From: Acidimicrobiia bacterium | GTDB taxonomy: Bacteria; Actinomycetota; Acidimicrobiia; Acidimicrobiales; AC-14 | DNA: 39,508 bases | Direction of reading: 5' to 3' | Assembly: GCA_023265025.1 (NCBI GenBank) | Contig: JAHFUP010000035.1 | Coordinates: forward strand, 1 to 39,508 | Shown here: one piece after another, positions 1 through 7,622 of the stretch | How positions within the stretch are numbered: the stretch's first letter is position 1 | Layout: each line of letters opens with the position of its first letter | The notes under the pieces: generated by a model | Databases searched by the model: none | The model's input: only the letters and a program-made list of their open reading frames with translations | What the model was told of the DNA's origin: nothing | Translations under genes and position numbers: made by a program

Positions 1-131
1 GCACTGAATTCGTCAACCACCCTGCGACGGTAGGTCTCCGTCGAACAAACCCGCCTGGCCAACTGCCCCGAAGGGGCCACCGATCACGAGCGAGCGGAGC
101 GAGTCTCGGGAGCGGCGTAGAACCTTTCGCC
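1..131. other. Left-edge intergenic region with short hairpin
   Basis: No gene is supported here. A small perfect hairpin (GCCCC-GAA-GGGGC, 65-77) could end transcription from a gene left of the window. TAGAAC at 118-123, 8 nt before the ATG at 132, is a weak -10 candidate because it lacks the final T. The stretch around 88-105 is rich in GAGCG repeats. Confidence 0.4.
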
Positions 132-1232
132 ATGAACACGTTTCGTAAGGCTGGGGCCTTCCTCGCCGTTTCCGTCGCCGCCACCCTGCCGACGGTCGGA
201 GGGGCCGGCGCCGCCGTGCTCTCCTGTGGCCAGACCATCACCCAGAGCGCGACGCTGACCGCCGACGTGGGCCCGTGTTCGAACAACGGCATCATCATCG
301 GCGCCGACGGCATCACCTTCAACCTCGGTGGCTTCCGGATCTTCGGGGGCGCCAACCCCGGCGACGGGGCCGGCGTGCTGGTCCAGTACCGCCAGGGCGT
401 CACCGTCACCAACGGCACGGTGACCGACTTCGACAGCGGCGTGGTGATCCTGGGCGGATCGGGCAACACCGTGTCGGGGATCACGGCGAGGAACAACATC
501 GGCAACTCGGCCGGGCATGACGGGCCGTCCCTCACCCTCTACGGCGACGGGATCCTCGTCCAGGGTTCGTCGAACAACTCGATCCTCCAGAACTGGACCG
601 ACAACAACGGGCCTTTCTCGGGGATCGGCGTCATCACCGGCGACAGCGACCACCCCGGGGTCCCGCCGGCGTTGGCGAACAACAACCTGATCCAGGGCAA
701 CCGGGTGACCAACAACGTCGCCTGCCGGGTCGGGCCTTTCTGTGACAACGACGGCATCCGCATCGAACCGAGGGTCGGAAGTGGGTGCCTGACCGGTCCC
801 ACGATCTGCCCCGGCCCGGGCAGCCGCATCATCGGGAACCAGGTCGTGGGCAACGGCTTGGACGGCATCTCCCTCTTCGGCTTCACCACGGCCAACGTGG
901 TGAGCGGGAACACGGTCGACCGGAACGGGTTCCGGGGCGCGGTGCCGGGTGACGGCATCCGGATCTTCGGCTCGGGAAACGTCATCGAGGGCAACTCGGC
1001 GAGCGGTAACGCCGCCGGCGGCGTCAGCGTGGCCCGCCGGCCGCCGACGGCGGGCTCCTTCCCGGCCACCAACCCGAACGGTCGGAACAACGTCCTGCGC
1101 AGCAACCGGGCCTTCGGAAACGGCAGCTTCGATCTTTGGGACTCCAACCGGAGCCCGGACTGCGACAACAACGTCTGGAAAGGCAACCAGGGCGGCACGG
1201 CTTCGCCGTCCTCCTGCGTCCGGAACCCATAG
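132..1232 (+). CDS. Secreted right-handed parallel beta-helix protein
   Basis: This 366-residue protein has a Sec-type signal peptide (basic MNTFRK, hydrophobic stretch, Ala-rich cleavage region near residue 27), so it is probably exported. The mature part is made of short repeated turns rich in Gly, Asn, Val and Ile (for example SGNTVSGITARNN, NNSILQNWTDNNG, SGNVIEGNSASGN). This is the pattern of right-handed beta-helix proteins of the NosD/pectate-lyase-like fold. Several Cys residues, including two near the C-terminus, may form disulfides. Members of this fold include carbohydrate lyases, hydrolases and structural proteins; I see no specific catalytic signature, so the substrate is unknown. 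The gene stands alone and ends just before a GGGGGGAGGGG repeat also found at 11429. The fold call is firm and the function is open. Confidence 0.8.
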   Translation: MNTFRKAGAFLAVSVAATLPTVGGAGAAVLSCGQTITQSATLTADVGPCSNNGIIIGADGITFNLGGFRIFGGANPGDGAGVLVQYRQGVTVTNGTVTDFDSGVVILGGSGNTVSGITARNNIGNSAGHDGPSLTLYGDGILVQGSSNNSILQNWTDNNGPFSGIGVITGDSDHPGVPPALANNNLIQGNRVTNNVACRVGPFCDNDGIRIEPRVGSGCLTGPTICPGPGSRIIGNQVVGNGLDGISLFGFTTANVVSGNTVDRNGFRGAVPGDGIRIFGSGNVIEGNSASGNAAGGVSVARRPPTAGSFPATNPNGRNNVLRSNRAFGNGSFDLWDSNRSPDCDNNVWKGNQGGTASPSSCVRNP

Positions 1233-1242
1233 AGGGACGTCT

Positions 1243-1259
1243 CGGGGGGAGGGGCCAAA
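1243..1259. repeat. Copy of a 17-bp GC-rich repeat (truncated hairpin arm)
   Basis: CGGGGGGAGGGGCCAAA occurs here and again at 11428-11444. At 11428 it forms the left arm of a perfect hairpin. Here the right arm is degraded to ACCCTCGGCCC. Both copies follow a stop codon closely, so it may be a dispersed terminator-like or REP-like element. Confidence 0.5.
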
Positions 1260-1470
1260 ACCCTCGGCCCGGCCGATGAGGGCGGTGCCCTTGTCCGGCG
1301 CCGTCGCGGCCAGATGCCCGCCGGCGATCAGACCGTCGCGGGTGGCGCCGCTGTGGGCGGCGAGGAACGCCTCCAGCTTGGGCTGGTCAAGGGCGAGGGT
1401 CCTGGCGCGGGACAGGCGGTCGGCGCGGGCCTTCGCCTTGGCCTCCGGCCGCGGCGAGAAGCGGCCTCCT
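1259..1470 (-). pseudogene. Possible remnant of an unidentified gene
   Basis: The minus strand encodes a stretch with a protein-like composition, including LDQPKLEAFLAAHSGATRD and GLIAGGHLAATAPDKGTAL. It has no start codon of its own and no clear end, and it is bounded by the repeat at 1243-1259 and the promoter of the next gene. The plus-strand frames look much less protein-like. I do not recognise the family. In GC-rich DNA antisense frames often look plausible, so this is weak: either a decayed gene fragment or chance. Confidence 0.25.
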
Positions 1471-1475
1471 AAGGT
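1470..1475 (+). promoter_or_regulatory. -10 box TAAGGT for leaderless TIGR03086 gene
   Basis: TAAGGT fits the actinobacterial TANNNT -10 pattern and ends 9 nt before the ATG at 1485. The transcript would therefore start at or very near the start codon. No clear -35 was seen. Confidence 0.5.
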
Positions 1476-1484
1476 TGGCTCTCC

Positions 1485-2012
1485 ATGGACCTGTTCGAGC
1501 AACTCGACCGGTCGATCGTCGAGTTCGGTATACGGCTGCGGCTCGTTCGCGCCGAGCACTGGATGCTGGCCACTCCCTGCGACGAGTGGGACGTTCGGGC
1601 GCTCGTGAACCACGTGGTCGGCGGGGCGAGCCGGTACACGATGCTCCTCCACGGTGCCACCGCCGACGAAGTGGTCGCGACGGTGGCCCTCGATCACCTC
1701 GGGGGAGATCCGATCGGATCCTTCGAGCGGCGCGCGCAAGAGGTCGCTCAGGCCTTCGGCGAACCTGGTGCGCTCTCGCGAACCGTGCACCACCCAACGG
1801 GCGACATATCGGGTCAGGGGCTGTTGGAGCTACGCATCACCGAGTTCGCCGTGCACGCGTGGGACCTGTCCCGAGCCATCGGAGCGGACGAGCAGATCGA
1901 CCCCGCGTTGGTGAACGAGATGTGGGAGCGCCTGTCGGTCGCCGGCACCCGCCTGGATGACGGCGAATCGCGGCTGGATCGTCTCCTCCACCTCACCGGT
2001 CGCCGTCCGTAG
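1485..2012 (+). CDS. TIGR03086 family protein (DinB/mycothiol maleylpyruvate isomerase fold)
   Basis: The 175-residue product matches the actinobacterial TIGR03086 family, related to the metal-binding DinB/mycothiol-dependent maleylpyruvate isomerase N-terminal domain. Seen are the N-terminal PCDEWDVRALVNHVVGG motif (His43, a probable metal ligand) and, about two thirds along, TEFAVHAWDLSRA with a second ligand His. Relatives use a divalent metal and often a thiol cofactor such as mycothiol; most are uncharacterised. The ATG is supported by a TANNNT box 9 nt upstream and by the start of homology. It is monocistronic and convergent with pabC, with 21 bp between the stop codons. The family is certain; the substrate is unknown. 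Confidence 0.85.
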   Translation: MDLFEQLDRSIVEFGIRLRLVRAEHWMLATPCDEWDVRALVNHVVGGASRYTMLLHGATADEVVATVALDHLGGDPIGSFERRAQEVAQAFGEPGALSRTVHHPTGDISGQGLLELRITEFAVHAWDLSRAIGADEQIDPALVNEMWERLSVAGTRLDDGESRLDRLLHLTGRRP

Positions 2013-2033
2013 CGGGCCGCCCGGCTTCCCGCC

Positions 2034-2858
2034 CTAGGGGTCGAGGATGCGGGCCAGGAGACCCCTGAAGGCGGCGGCCGCCGCTGCCGTCACGGGGCCG
2101 GGGCAGGCCGGGAGGACCTTCCCGTCGACGGCGCGGATGGGCTGGACGTCGCGCGTGCTGGAGGTGAGGAACGCCTCCTCCGCGGCGGCCAGCGCCGTCA
2201 CCGGCAGGTCCTCCTCGACCACGTCGACCAGCTCCAGGACCAGGTCCCGGGTCACGCCGGCCAGGCAGCCGGCGGCAAGCGGCGGCGTCACCAGCCGGCC
2301 CCCGATGGCCACGAACACGTTGCTGCCGGTGCCCTCGCACAGGTTCCCGGCCAGGTTGGCGAAGATCGCCTCGCCGGCGCCCCGGTCGCGGGCGTCGGCC
2401 AATGCGACCACGTTCTCGCCGTAGGAGGTCGACTTGATGCCCGTGAGCGCGCCCCGCTCGTTGCGCGGCCACGGGGCGACGGCGACGTCGGCCGCCGGCG
2501 GCCACACCGGCAGGGGGCCGGCGGCGACGATGACGGTGGGACCGGTCGCGGCCCGGTCCGATCCCAGCGCCGAGGGGCCGCCGGTGACCGTCACCCGCAG
2601 CCGTCCGACCTCGATGCCGTTGGCCCGGATGACCTGTTCCATGGCGTCTCGCACGACCGCCGCCGGTGGGCAGGGCAGGCGCATGCCGGCGGTGGAGCGG
2701 GCCAGGCGATCGAGGTGCCGGCGGGCGGCGAAGGGGCGGGCGCCGGCGATGCGCAGCGTCTCGAACACGCCGTCGCCGGTGAGCAGGCCGTGGTCGAACG
2801 GCGATATCCGGGCGTCGGCCTCGTCGACGAGGGCGCCGTTGATCCAGAGCGCGCTCAC
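2034..2858 (-). CDS. pabC: Aminodeoxychorismate lyase / class IV aminotransferase
   Basis: This 274-residue PLP enzyme of fold type IV most likely converts 4-amino-4-deoxychorismate to p-aminobenzoate and pyruvate for folate synthesis. The N-terminus (LWINGALVDEADARISPFDHG) and GDGVFETLRI are typical of the family. GIKSTSYGENV holds the PLP-binding Lys, and EGTGSNVF is the conserved phosphate-binding segment. The GTG start at 2858 overlaps the pabB stop (GTGA), implying translational coupling. Branched-chain or D-amino-acid aminotransferases share this fold, but the pabB partner makes the lyase role likely. Confidence 0.88.
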   Translation of the reverse strand: MSALWINGALVDEADARISPFDHGLLTGDGVFETLRIAGARPFAARRHLDRLARSTAGMRLPCPPAAVVRDAMEQVIRANGIEVGRLRVTVTGGPSALGSDRAATGPTVIVAAGPLPVWPPAADVAVAPWPRNERGALTGIKSTSYGENVVALADARDRGAGEAIFANLAGNLCEGTGSNVFVAIGGRLVTPPLAAGCLAGVTRDLVLELVDVVEEDLPVTALAAAEEAFLTSSTRDVQPIRAVDGKVLPACPGPVTAAAAAAFRGLLARILDP

Positions 2859-3862
2859 GCCGCGTCCGCCCCGCCGGCGACGGCCAGGAGACGGCGGGCC
2901 TTGAGCTCGGTCTCCGCCCACTCCCCCTCGGGCGTCGAGCCCCAGGTGATCCCGCCGCCCGTGCCCAGGTTCAGGCGACCGTCCTCCACCCAGAAGGTGC
3001 GGATGGCGACGTTCAGCTCGCCGTCGCCGGTCTCGGTGTCCACCCGACCGATCGCCCCGCAGTAGATCCCCCTGGGGACCGGTTCCAGCCGGCGGATCAT
3101 CTCCAGGGCCGCCAGCTTCGGGGCGCCGGTCACCGACCCTGGCGGGAAGGTCGCGTCGAGCAGGCCACTCCAGCCGACGCCGGCCCGCAGCCGCCCCCGC
3201 ACCGTGCTGACCAGGTGGGAGAGCCCGGGATGGCGCTCCTCGCGGCAGAGATCGGGGACCTCGACCGACCCGTACCGGCACACCCGGCCAAGGTCGTTGC
3301 GCATCAGGTCGACGATCATCACGTTCTCGGCCCGGTCCTTCGCCAGGAACGGCTCGCCCGGCGCCGCGGTCCCCTTGATGGGCCGGGTCTCCACCACGTC
3401 GCCCCGCCGGCGGAGGAACAGCTCGGGCGATGCGGACGCCAGCTCCACGCCGGCCGACCGCACCCGGACCGCGGCGGCGTGGGGCGCCGGGTTGGCCCGG
3501 GCGAGCGCGGCGTGGAGCCCGAGCACGTCGAAGTCGGCGGGGACCGCTGTCGACAGCCGCCGGCAGAGGTTGACCTGGTAGACGTCGCCGTTGCGGATGG
3601 CCTCCCGCACGGCGCGGACGCCCTTGGCGAAGCCCTCCTGGTCGAGGCTCGACGTCCAGTCGCCGGCGGGGACGGGCGCGGTTGGTGGTAGGGCGACTCC
3701 GGCGGCGGGCACCACACGGTCGAACCGGGCCAGGACCGCGGAAGCCTCGAACGGCAGCACCACCACCCACTGTCCGTGACCGGGCGCATCAAGGACGGTA
3801 AGGTCGTCGGTGACGTCGCGCAGGCCAGTGAGCAGGCATCCGCCCACGACGGCCGTGTCCAC
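2855..3862 (-). CDS. pabB: Aminodeoxychorismate synthase component I
   Basis: The 335-residue protein is a chorismate-utilising enzyme that makes 4-amino-4-deoxychorismate, with ammonia supplied by a glutaminase (PabA) not found in this window. Diagnostic motifs are NGDVYQVNLCRR, ASPELFLRR, TRPIKGTAAPG, DRAENVMIVDLMRNDLGRV, FPPGSVTGAPK and GIYCGAIG. Anthranilate synthase TrpE is related, but PIKGT and the pabC neighbour favour PabB. I chose the GTG at 3862 because a TAGGCT -10 box lies 7 nt upstream, giving a leaderless start. An ATG at 3907 would add 15 residues and crowd the divergent LCP gene. Confidence 0.88.
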   Translation of the reverse strand: MDTAVVGGCLLTGLRDVTDDLTVLDAPGHGQWVVVLPFEASAVLARFDRVVPAAGVALPPTAPVPAGDWTSSLDQEGFAKGVRAVREAIRNGDVYQVNLCRRLSTAVPADFDVLGLHAALARANPAPHAAAVRVRSAGVELASASPELFLRRRGDVVETRPIKGTAAPGEPFLAKDRAENVMIVDLMRNDLGRVCRYGSVEVPDLCREERHPGLSHLVSTVRGRLRAGVGWSGLLDATFPPGSVTGAPKLAALEMIRRLEPVPRGIYCGAIGRVDTETGDGELNVAIRTFWVEDGRLNLGTGGGITWGSTPEGEWAETELKARRLLAVAGGADAA

Positions 3863-3869
3863 CCGATGG

Positions 3870-3875
3870 AGCCTA
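3870..3875 (-). promoter_or_regulatory. -10 box TAGGCT for leaderless pabB
   Basis: On the minus strand TAGGCT (TANNNT type) lies 7 nt upstream of the GTG at 3862. It is the main reason for preferring this start over the ATG at 3907. Confidence 0.5.
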
Positions 3876-3948
3876 CGAGAGAGGTCATGATCGCTGCCTA
3901 TCGCCATCCGGCCGAAGGGATGGCGCGGGCGGCGGGCGGGAGCGGCTC

Positions 3949-5700
3949 GTGAGCGACCATCCCGGGCCGGCGCAAGGGGTCCGGATCGCCGCCACCCGGG
4001 CCGGCGAACCGGCCTTCGACGACGACGGCTGGACGGTCCCCGCCGACCGGAGCGGCAGATCGGGTCGGAAGGCCCGGCGCGACTCGGGGGCCGCCGGGAA
4101 CGGCACGTCCGGAGTCGCCGGCGCCGGCGACTCCGGCGCCGGCGGCAAGAGCAGGGCGAGCCGGCGGGCCCGGGTGGCGGCGGCGTCAACAGAAACCGCG
4201 CACACCGTGACGCTCCCGGCCGTCCCCCGTTCCCAGCGCCAGAAGGTCCTGCGCCAGCGCCGGCGCCGGCGCCGGCTGCTCGTCGCGGTCACCGCGTTCA
4301 CCGCCTTCTGCACCTTCTTCGTCGGCCTGGGCTACGTCTACGTCCAGCGCAAGCTCGACCAGATCGCCCGCATCAAACTGCCTTCCCTCGCCGATGACAC
4401 ATCCGGTTCGGTCATGAACGTCCTGCTCGTGGGATCGGACAGCCGGGCCAACCTCACCGGCGCCGACGCCAAGGGCTTCGGCCAGGACCTCGTGTCCGGC
4501 CAGCGCAGCGACACGATGATGCTCCTGCACGTCGACCCCAAGGAGCAGAAGGCGGCCATCGTGTCGGTCCCGAGGGACCTGTATGTCCCGATCGCCGGCA
4601 CCAACTTCTCCGACCGCGTCAACGCCGCCTTCGCCCTCGGCGGCCCCGACCAGCTCATCGCCACCGTCCAGCGCACCCTGGGCATCACCATCCACCACTA
4701 CGTCCAGGTGGACTTCAGCGGTTTCAAGGACATCGTGGACACCGTGGGCGGGGTCACGATGTACGTGCCCTACCCCGTGCGCGACAAGGGCAGCGGGCTC
4801 GACCTCGGCAGGGGCGGATGCTGGGAGCTCGACGGCAACAAGGGCCTGTCATGGGTCCGCAGCCGGAACATGGAGTTCCTGATCAACGGTGCATGGCAGG
4901 CCGACGGGCGGGGAGACCTCGGCCGCATCGAGCGCCAGCAGGACTTCATCCGCCGGATGATGAAGAAGGCGCTCTCGGCCGGCATCAGCAACCCCCTGCA
5001 GCTCAACCGGCTGATCGATGTGGGCGTGCGGGACGTCACCTTCGACTCCGAGCTGTCGACCAAGGATCTCACCTCCCTGGGCCGGCGCTTCAGCTCGCTC
5101 GACCCCGACCGGGTTGTCCTGCGGACGCTGCCCACCGACCCCGCCGACATCGACGGCAAGGCCGTCCTGAAGCTCCAGACGGCGCAGGCCCAGCCCATGA
5201 TCGACCTGCTGAACGGGAAGGGCCCGGTCGACACGCCGGCCTCCGGTCCCACGACCACCACCCCGCCGACGACGGCCACCACGCCGGCGTCGACCGTGAA
5301 GCCCGCCGAAGTGAAGCTCCGCGTCCTGAACGGCGTCGGCACGCCGGGTGCGGCGGCCAAGGCAGCCACGACCCTCACGTCGGCGGGCTACGTCGTGGCC
5401 GACAAAGGCGACGCGCCGGCCCTGGCCGCCAAGACCACCATCACCTATGGCACCGGCAAGCTGGCCAAGGCCGAGCTGGTCCAGAGCGCCCTGCTCACGC
5501 CGGCGGTGCTCCGCGAAGATCCCACGCTGAAGTCGGTCGACGTCAACCTGCTGCTCGGCGCCGACTACAGCGGCCTCAAGCCGGTCGTCACCTCCGGCGC
5601 CGCGGTGACGACCACGACGGCGCCGGCGCCGACGACCACGGTGGTGTCGCAGATCAACCCCGTGCCGCTCCCGAAGGGCACGATCGTCCCTCCCTGCTGA
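3949..5700 (+). CDS. LytR-CpsA-Psr (LCP) family cell-wall glycopolymer ligase
   Basis: The 583-residue membrane protein has a long Ala/Gly/Arg-rich cytoplasmic N-terminus (1-109), one transmembrane helix (about 110-132), an extracellular LCP domain (about 155-345) and a C-terminal LytR_C domain (about 454-540, LRVLNGVGTPGAAAKAA) after a Thr/Pro linker. LCP hallmarks seen are NVLLVGSDSR, RSDTMMLLHVD, VSVPRDLYVPI and RVNAAFALGG. LCP enzymes move glycopolymers from a polyprenyl phosphate carrier to peptidoglycan, so this is the likely attachment enzyme for the polysaccharide made by the downstream genes. The GTG start has a good Shine-Dalgarno (GGGAG at 3938-3942). The extra C-terminal Thr/Pro tail (550-583) is of unknown use. 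Confidence 0.93.
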   Translation: MSDHPGPAQGVRIAATRAGEPAFDDDGWTVPADRSGRSGRKARRDSGAAGNGTSGVAGAGDSGAGGKSRASRRARVAAASTETAHTVTLPAVPRSQRQKVLRQRRRRRRLLVAVTAFTAFCTFFVGLGYVYVQRKLDQIARIKLPSLADDTSGSVMNVLLVGSDSRANLTGADAKGFGQDLVSGQRSDTMMLLHVDPKEQKAAIVSVPRDLYVPIAGTNFSDRVNAAFALGGPDQLIATVQRTLGITIHHYVQVDFSGFKDIVDTVGGVTMYVPYPVRDKGSGLDLGRGGCWELDGNKGLSWVRSRNMEFLINGAWQADGRGDLGRIERQQDFIRRMMKKALSAGISNPLQLNRLIDVGVRDVTFDSELSTKDLTSLGRRFSSLDPDRVVLRTLPTDPADIDGKAVLKLQTAQAQPMIDLLNGKGPVDTPASGPTTTTPPTTATTPASTVKPAEVKLRVLNGVGTPGAAAKAATTLTSAGYVVADKGDAPALAAKTTITYGTGKLAKAELVQSALLTPAVLREDPTLKSVDVNLLLGADYSGLKPVVTSGAAVTTTTAPAPTTTVVSQINPVPLPKGTIVPPC

Positions 5701-5739
5701 ACGCCGGCGCCGGAGTCGCAGGTAGGCGGCGCCGTCACC

Positions 5740-5745
5740 TACCGT
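5740..5745 (+). promoter_or_regulatory. -10 box TACCGT for leaderless sugar-nucleotide operon
   Basis: TACCGT ends 6 nt before the GTG at 5752, and no Shine-Dalgarno is visible. It suggests that the rmlB-to-GT2 operon has its own leaderless promoter, separate from the LCP gene 51 bp upstream. Confidence 0.5.
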
Positions 5746-5751
5746 TGGTGC

Positions 5752-6768
5752 GTGCGACTTCTCGTGACCGGTGGAGCCGGGTTCATCGGTGCCAACTTCG
5801 TCCGCTACTGGTCCGAGACCCATCCGGACGACCACGTCGTGGTTTACGACCTCCTCACCTACGCCGGCAACCGGGCCAACCTGGCCGGCTTGGAGGACGC
5901 GGTCGGCTTCGTCCGGGGGGACATCTGCGACCAGGCCACGGTCGAGCACACAATGCGCGACGAGGCCATCGACGTCGTGGTCAATTTCGCCGCCGAGTCC
6001 CACAACAGCCTTGCCGTCCTCGACCCTGCCCTCTTCTTCCGGACCAACGTCCTGGGCACCCAGGCCATGCTCGAGGCGGCCCGCCAGGCCGGCGTCGCCC
6101 GCTTCCACCACATCTCGACGTGCGAGGTCTACGGCGACCTCGACCTGGACACCGACGAGTCCTTCAGCGAGGAGTCCCCGTACCGGCCCCGCACCCCGTA
6201 CAACGCCTCGAAGGCCGGGGCCGACCACGCGGTGCGGGCCTACCACGAGACCTACCAGCTGCCGGTGACGGTCACCAACTGCTGCAACAACTACGGGCCG
6301 TACCAGTTCCCCGAGAAGGTCATCCCCCTCTTCACGACGTTCGCCCTCGACGACGTCGCCCTGCCCATGTACGCCTCCACCAAGAACCGCCGCGAGTGGC
6401 TCCACGTCATCGACCACTGCCGGGCCATCGAGGCGGTACTCGAGCGGGGCCGCATCGGGGAGACCTATAACGTGGGCAGCGGGGTCGAGCGCAGCATCGA
6501 GGAGATCGCCGACGGGGTGCTCGATGCGCTGGGCAAGCCATCGGACCTGAAGACCATCGTCCCCGACCGCCCGGGCCACGACCGCCGGTACCTGCTCGAC
6601 TCCTCCAAGATCCGCAACGAGCTGGGCTGGAAGCCCCAGGTTCCCTTCGAGGAGGGCCTGGCCGACACCGTGCGGTGGTACCAGGCCAACCGTGACTGGT
6701 GGGAGCCGCTGCGCGACCGGGCGCCCGTCGTCGAGACCGCTTGGGAAGACTCCCCGGGCCCGACCTGA
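5752..6768 (+). CDS. rmlB: dTDP-glucose 4,6-dehydratase-like NDP-sugar dehydratase (RmlB-like)
   Basis: This 338-residue extended short-chain dehydrogenase has the NAD-binding TGGAGFIGANFVRYW motif, the YNASKAGADH Tyr/Lys pair and the CCNNYGPYQFPEKVIPLF segment typical of RmlB, which turns dTDP-glucose into the 4-keto-6-deoxy sugar. Two signature sites differ from textbook RmlB. STDEVYG reads STCEVYG, with the catalytic Asp replaced by Cys, and the usual SHVDRS reads SHNSLA. GDP-mannose dehydratases also lack this Asp, so the enzyme may still dehydrate, but the substrate or chemistry could differ. It overlaps rmlD by one base (TGATG). Neither rmlA nor rmlC is present nearby. The family is firm; exact activity is uncertain. 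Confidence 0.82.
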   Translation: MRLLVTGGAGFIGANFVRYWSETHPDDHVVVYDLLTYAGNRANLAGLEDAVGFVRGDICDQATVEHTMRDEAIDVVVNFAAESHNSLAVLDPALFFRTNVLGTQAMLEAARQAGVARFHHISTCEVYGDLDLDTDESFSEESPYRPRTPYNASKAGADHAVRAYHETYQLPVTVTNCCNNYGPYQFPEKVIPLFTTFALDDVALPMYASTKNRREWLHVIDHCRAIEAVLERGRIGETYNVGSGVERSIEEIADGVLDALGKPSDLKTIVPDRPGHDRRYLLDSSKIRNELGWKPQVPFEEGLADTVRWYQANRDWWEPLRDRAPVVETAWEDSPGPT

Positions 6769-7622
6769 TGCGGGTGCTCGTCACCGGCGCCGGCGGGCAG
6801 CTCGGGCGGGAGGTGGTCGACGTCTGCTCGGCGGCGGGCGACGAGGTCGTGGGCTGTGACGCGGCCACCATGGACGTCACCGACCGCGACCGGGTGCTCC
6901 AGGTGATCGCGGCCGCCGCCCCCGATGCCGTGATCCACGCCGGCGCCTGGACGAACGTCGATGGTTGTGAGACCGAGCCCGACCGGGCCTACGCGGTCAA
7001 CGCCCTCGGCACCCGCCACGTCGCCGAGGCGGCTCACTTCGTCGGGGCGCGGGTCTGCTACGTCTCGACCGACTACGTCTTCGACGGCACCGCCACCCGC
7101 CCGTACCACGAGTGGGACGCGGTGAACCCGCTGTCGGTGTACGGCCGGTCGAAGCTCGGCGGCGAGGTCGCGCTCGGCCCCGACGACACCATCGTGCGCA
7201 CGTCGTGGGTGTGCGGCCGCCACGGCCGGAACTTCGTCAAGACGATCCTGGCCCGGGCCGCCGAGGGCCACCCGCTCACCGTGGTCGATGACCAGTTCGG
7301 CTGCCCGACCTTCGCCGAGGACCTGGCCGGCATGATCCGCCGGCTGGTCGTCGGCCGCGTCCCGGGGCTCTTCCACGTCACCAACCAGGGCTCGACGACC
7401 TGGTACCGCTTCGCCCGCGACGCCGTCGAGGCCGCCGGCCTGGACGTCTCCCTGGTGACCCCGATCACCACCGCCGAGATGCAACCCCCGCGGCCGGCGC
7501 CCCGTCCCGCCAATAGCGTGCTCGACAACGCCGCCCTGCGGCTGTCCGGGTTGCCGCTCCTCCCCGACCACCACGAGCCGCTCGAGCGCCTGGCCAAGGA
7601 ACTCGTCGCGGTGGCCCGATGA
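6768..7622 (+). CDS. rmlD: dTDP-4-dehydrorhamnose reductase family protein
   Basis: The 284-residue reductase has the RmlD-type nucleotide motif [40 protein letters not shown] (catalytic Tyr and Lys) and VRTSWVCG. RmlD uses NAD(P)H to reduce the 4-keto group in the last step to dTDP-L-rhamnose. The ATG at 6768 overlaps the rmlB stop by one base, so the pair is surely co-translated. Because no epimerase RmlC is seen in the window, the pathway either completes elsewhere in the genome or makes another 6-deoxysugar. Its stop overlaps the ugd start (ATGA). Confidence 0.9.
   Translation: MRVLVTGAGGQLGREVVDVCSAAGDEVVGCDAATMDVTDRDRVLQVIAAAAPDAVIHAGAWTNVDGCETEPDRAYAVNALGTRHVAEAAHFVGARVCYVSTDYVFDGTATRPYHEWDAVNPLSVYGRSKLGGEVALGPDDTIVRTSWVCGRHGRNFVKTILARAAEGHPLTVVDDQFGCPTFAEDLAGMIRRLVVGRVPGLFHVTNQGSTTWYRFARDAVEAAGLDVSLVTPITTAEMQPPRPAPRPANSVLDNAALRLSGLPLLPDHHEPLERLAKELVAVAR

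Noticed and set aside
84-1793. Long minus-strand open frame opposite the beta-helix and TIGR03086 genes
   Set aside because: It runs antisense to two better-supported genes and has low-complexity Arg/Ala/Gly/Asp composition typical of GC-rich shadow frames.
3863-3907. ATG at 3907 as the pabB start
   Set aside because: It adds 15 residues without family similarity, and the GTG at 3862 has a TANNNT box at the leaderless distance.
4849-6579. Minus-strand 576-codon open frame opposite the LCP and rmlB genes
   Set aside because: It is a shadow of recognised genes: no motifs, abundant Arg/Gly/Val/Asp runs and no start signals.
5752-7622. Complete dTDP-rhamnose pathway
   Set aside because: Only RmlB-like and RmlD are present. 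No RmlC is seen, and the only pyrophosphorylase (12358-13488) looks more like the GMPP group than RmlA.
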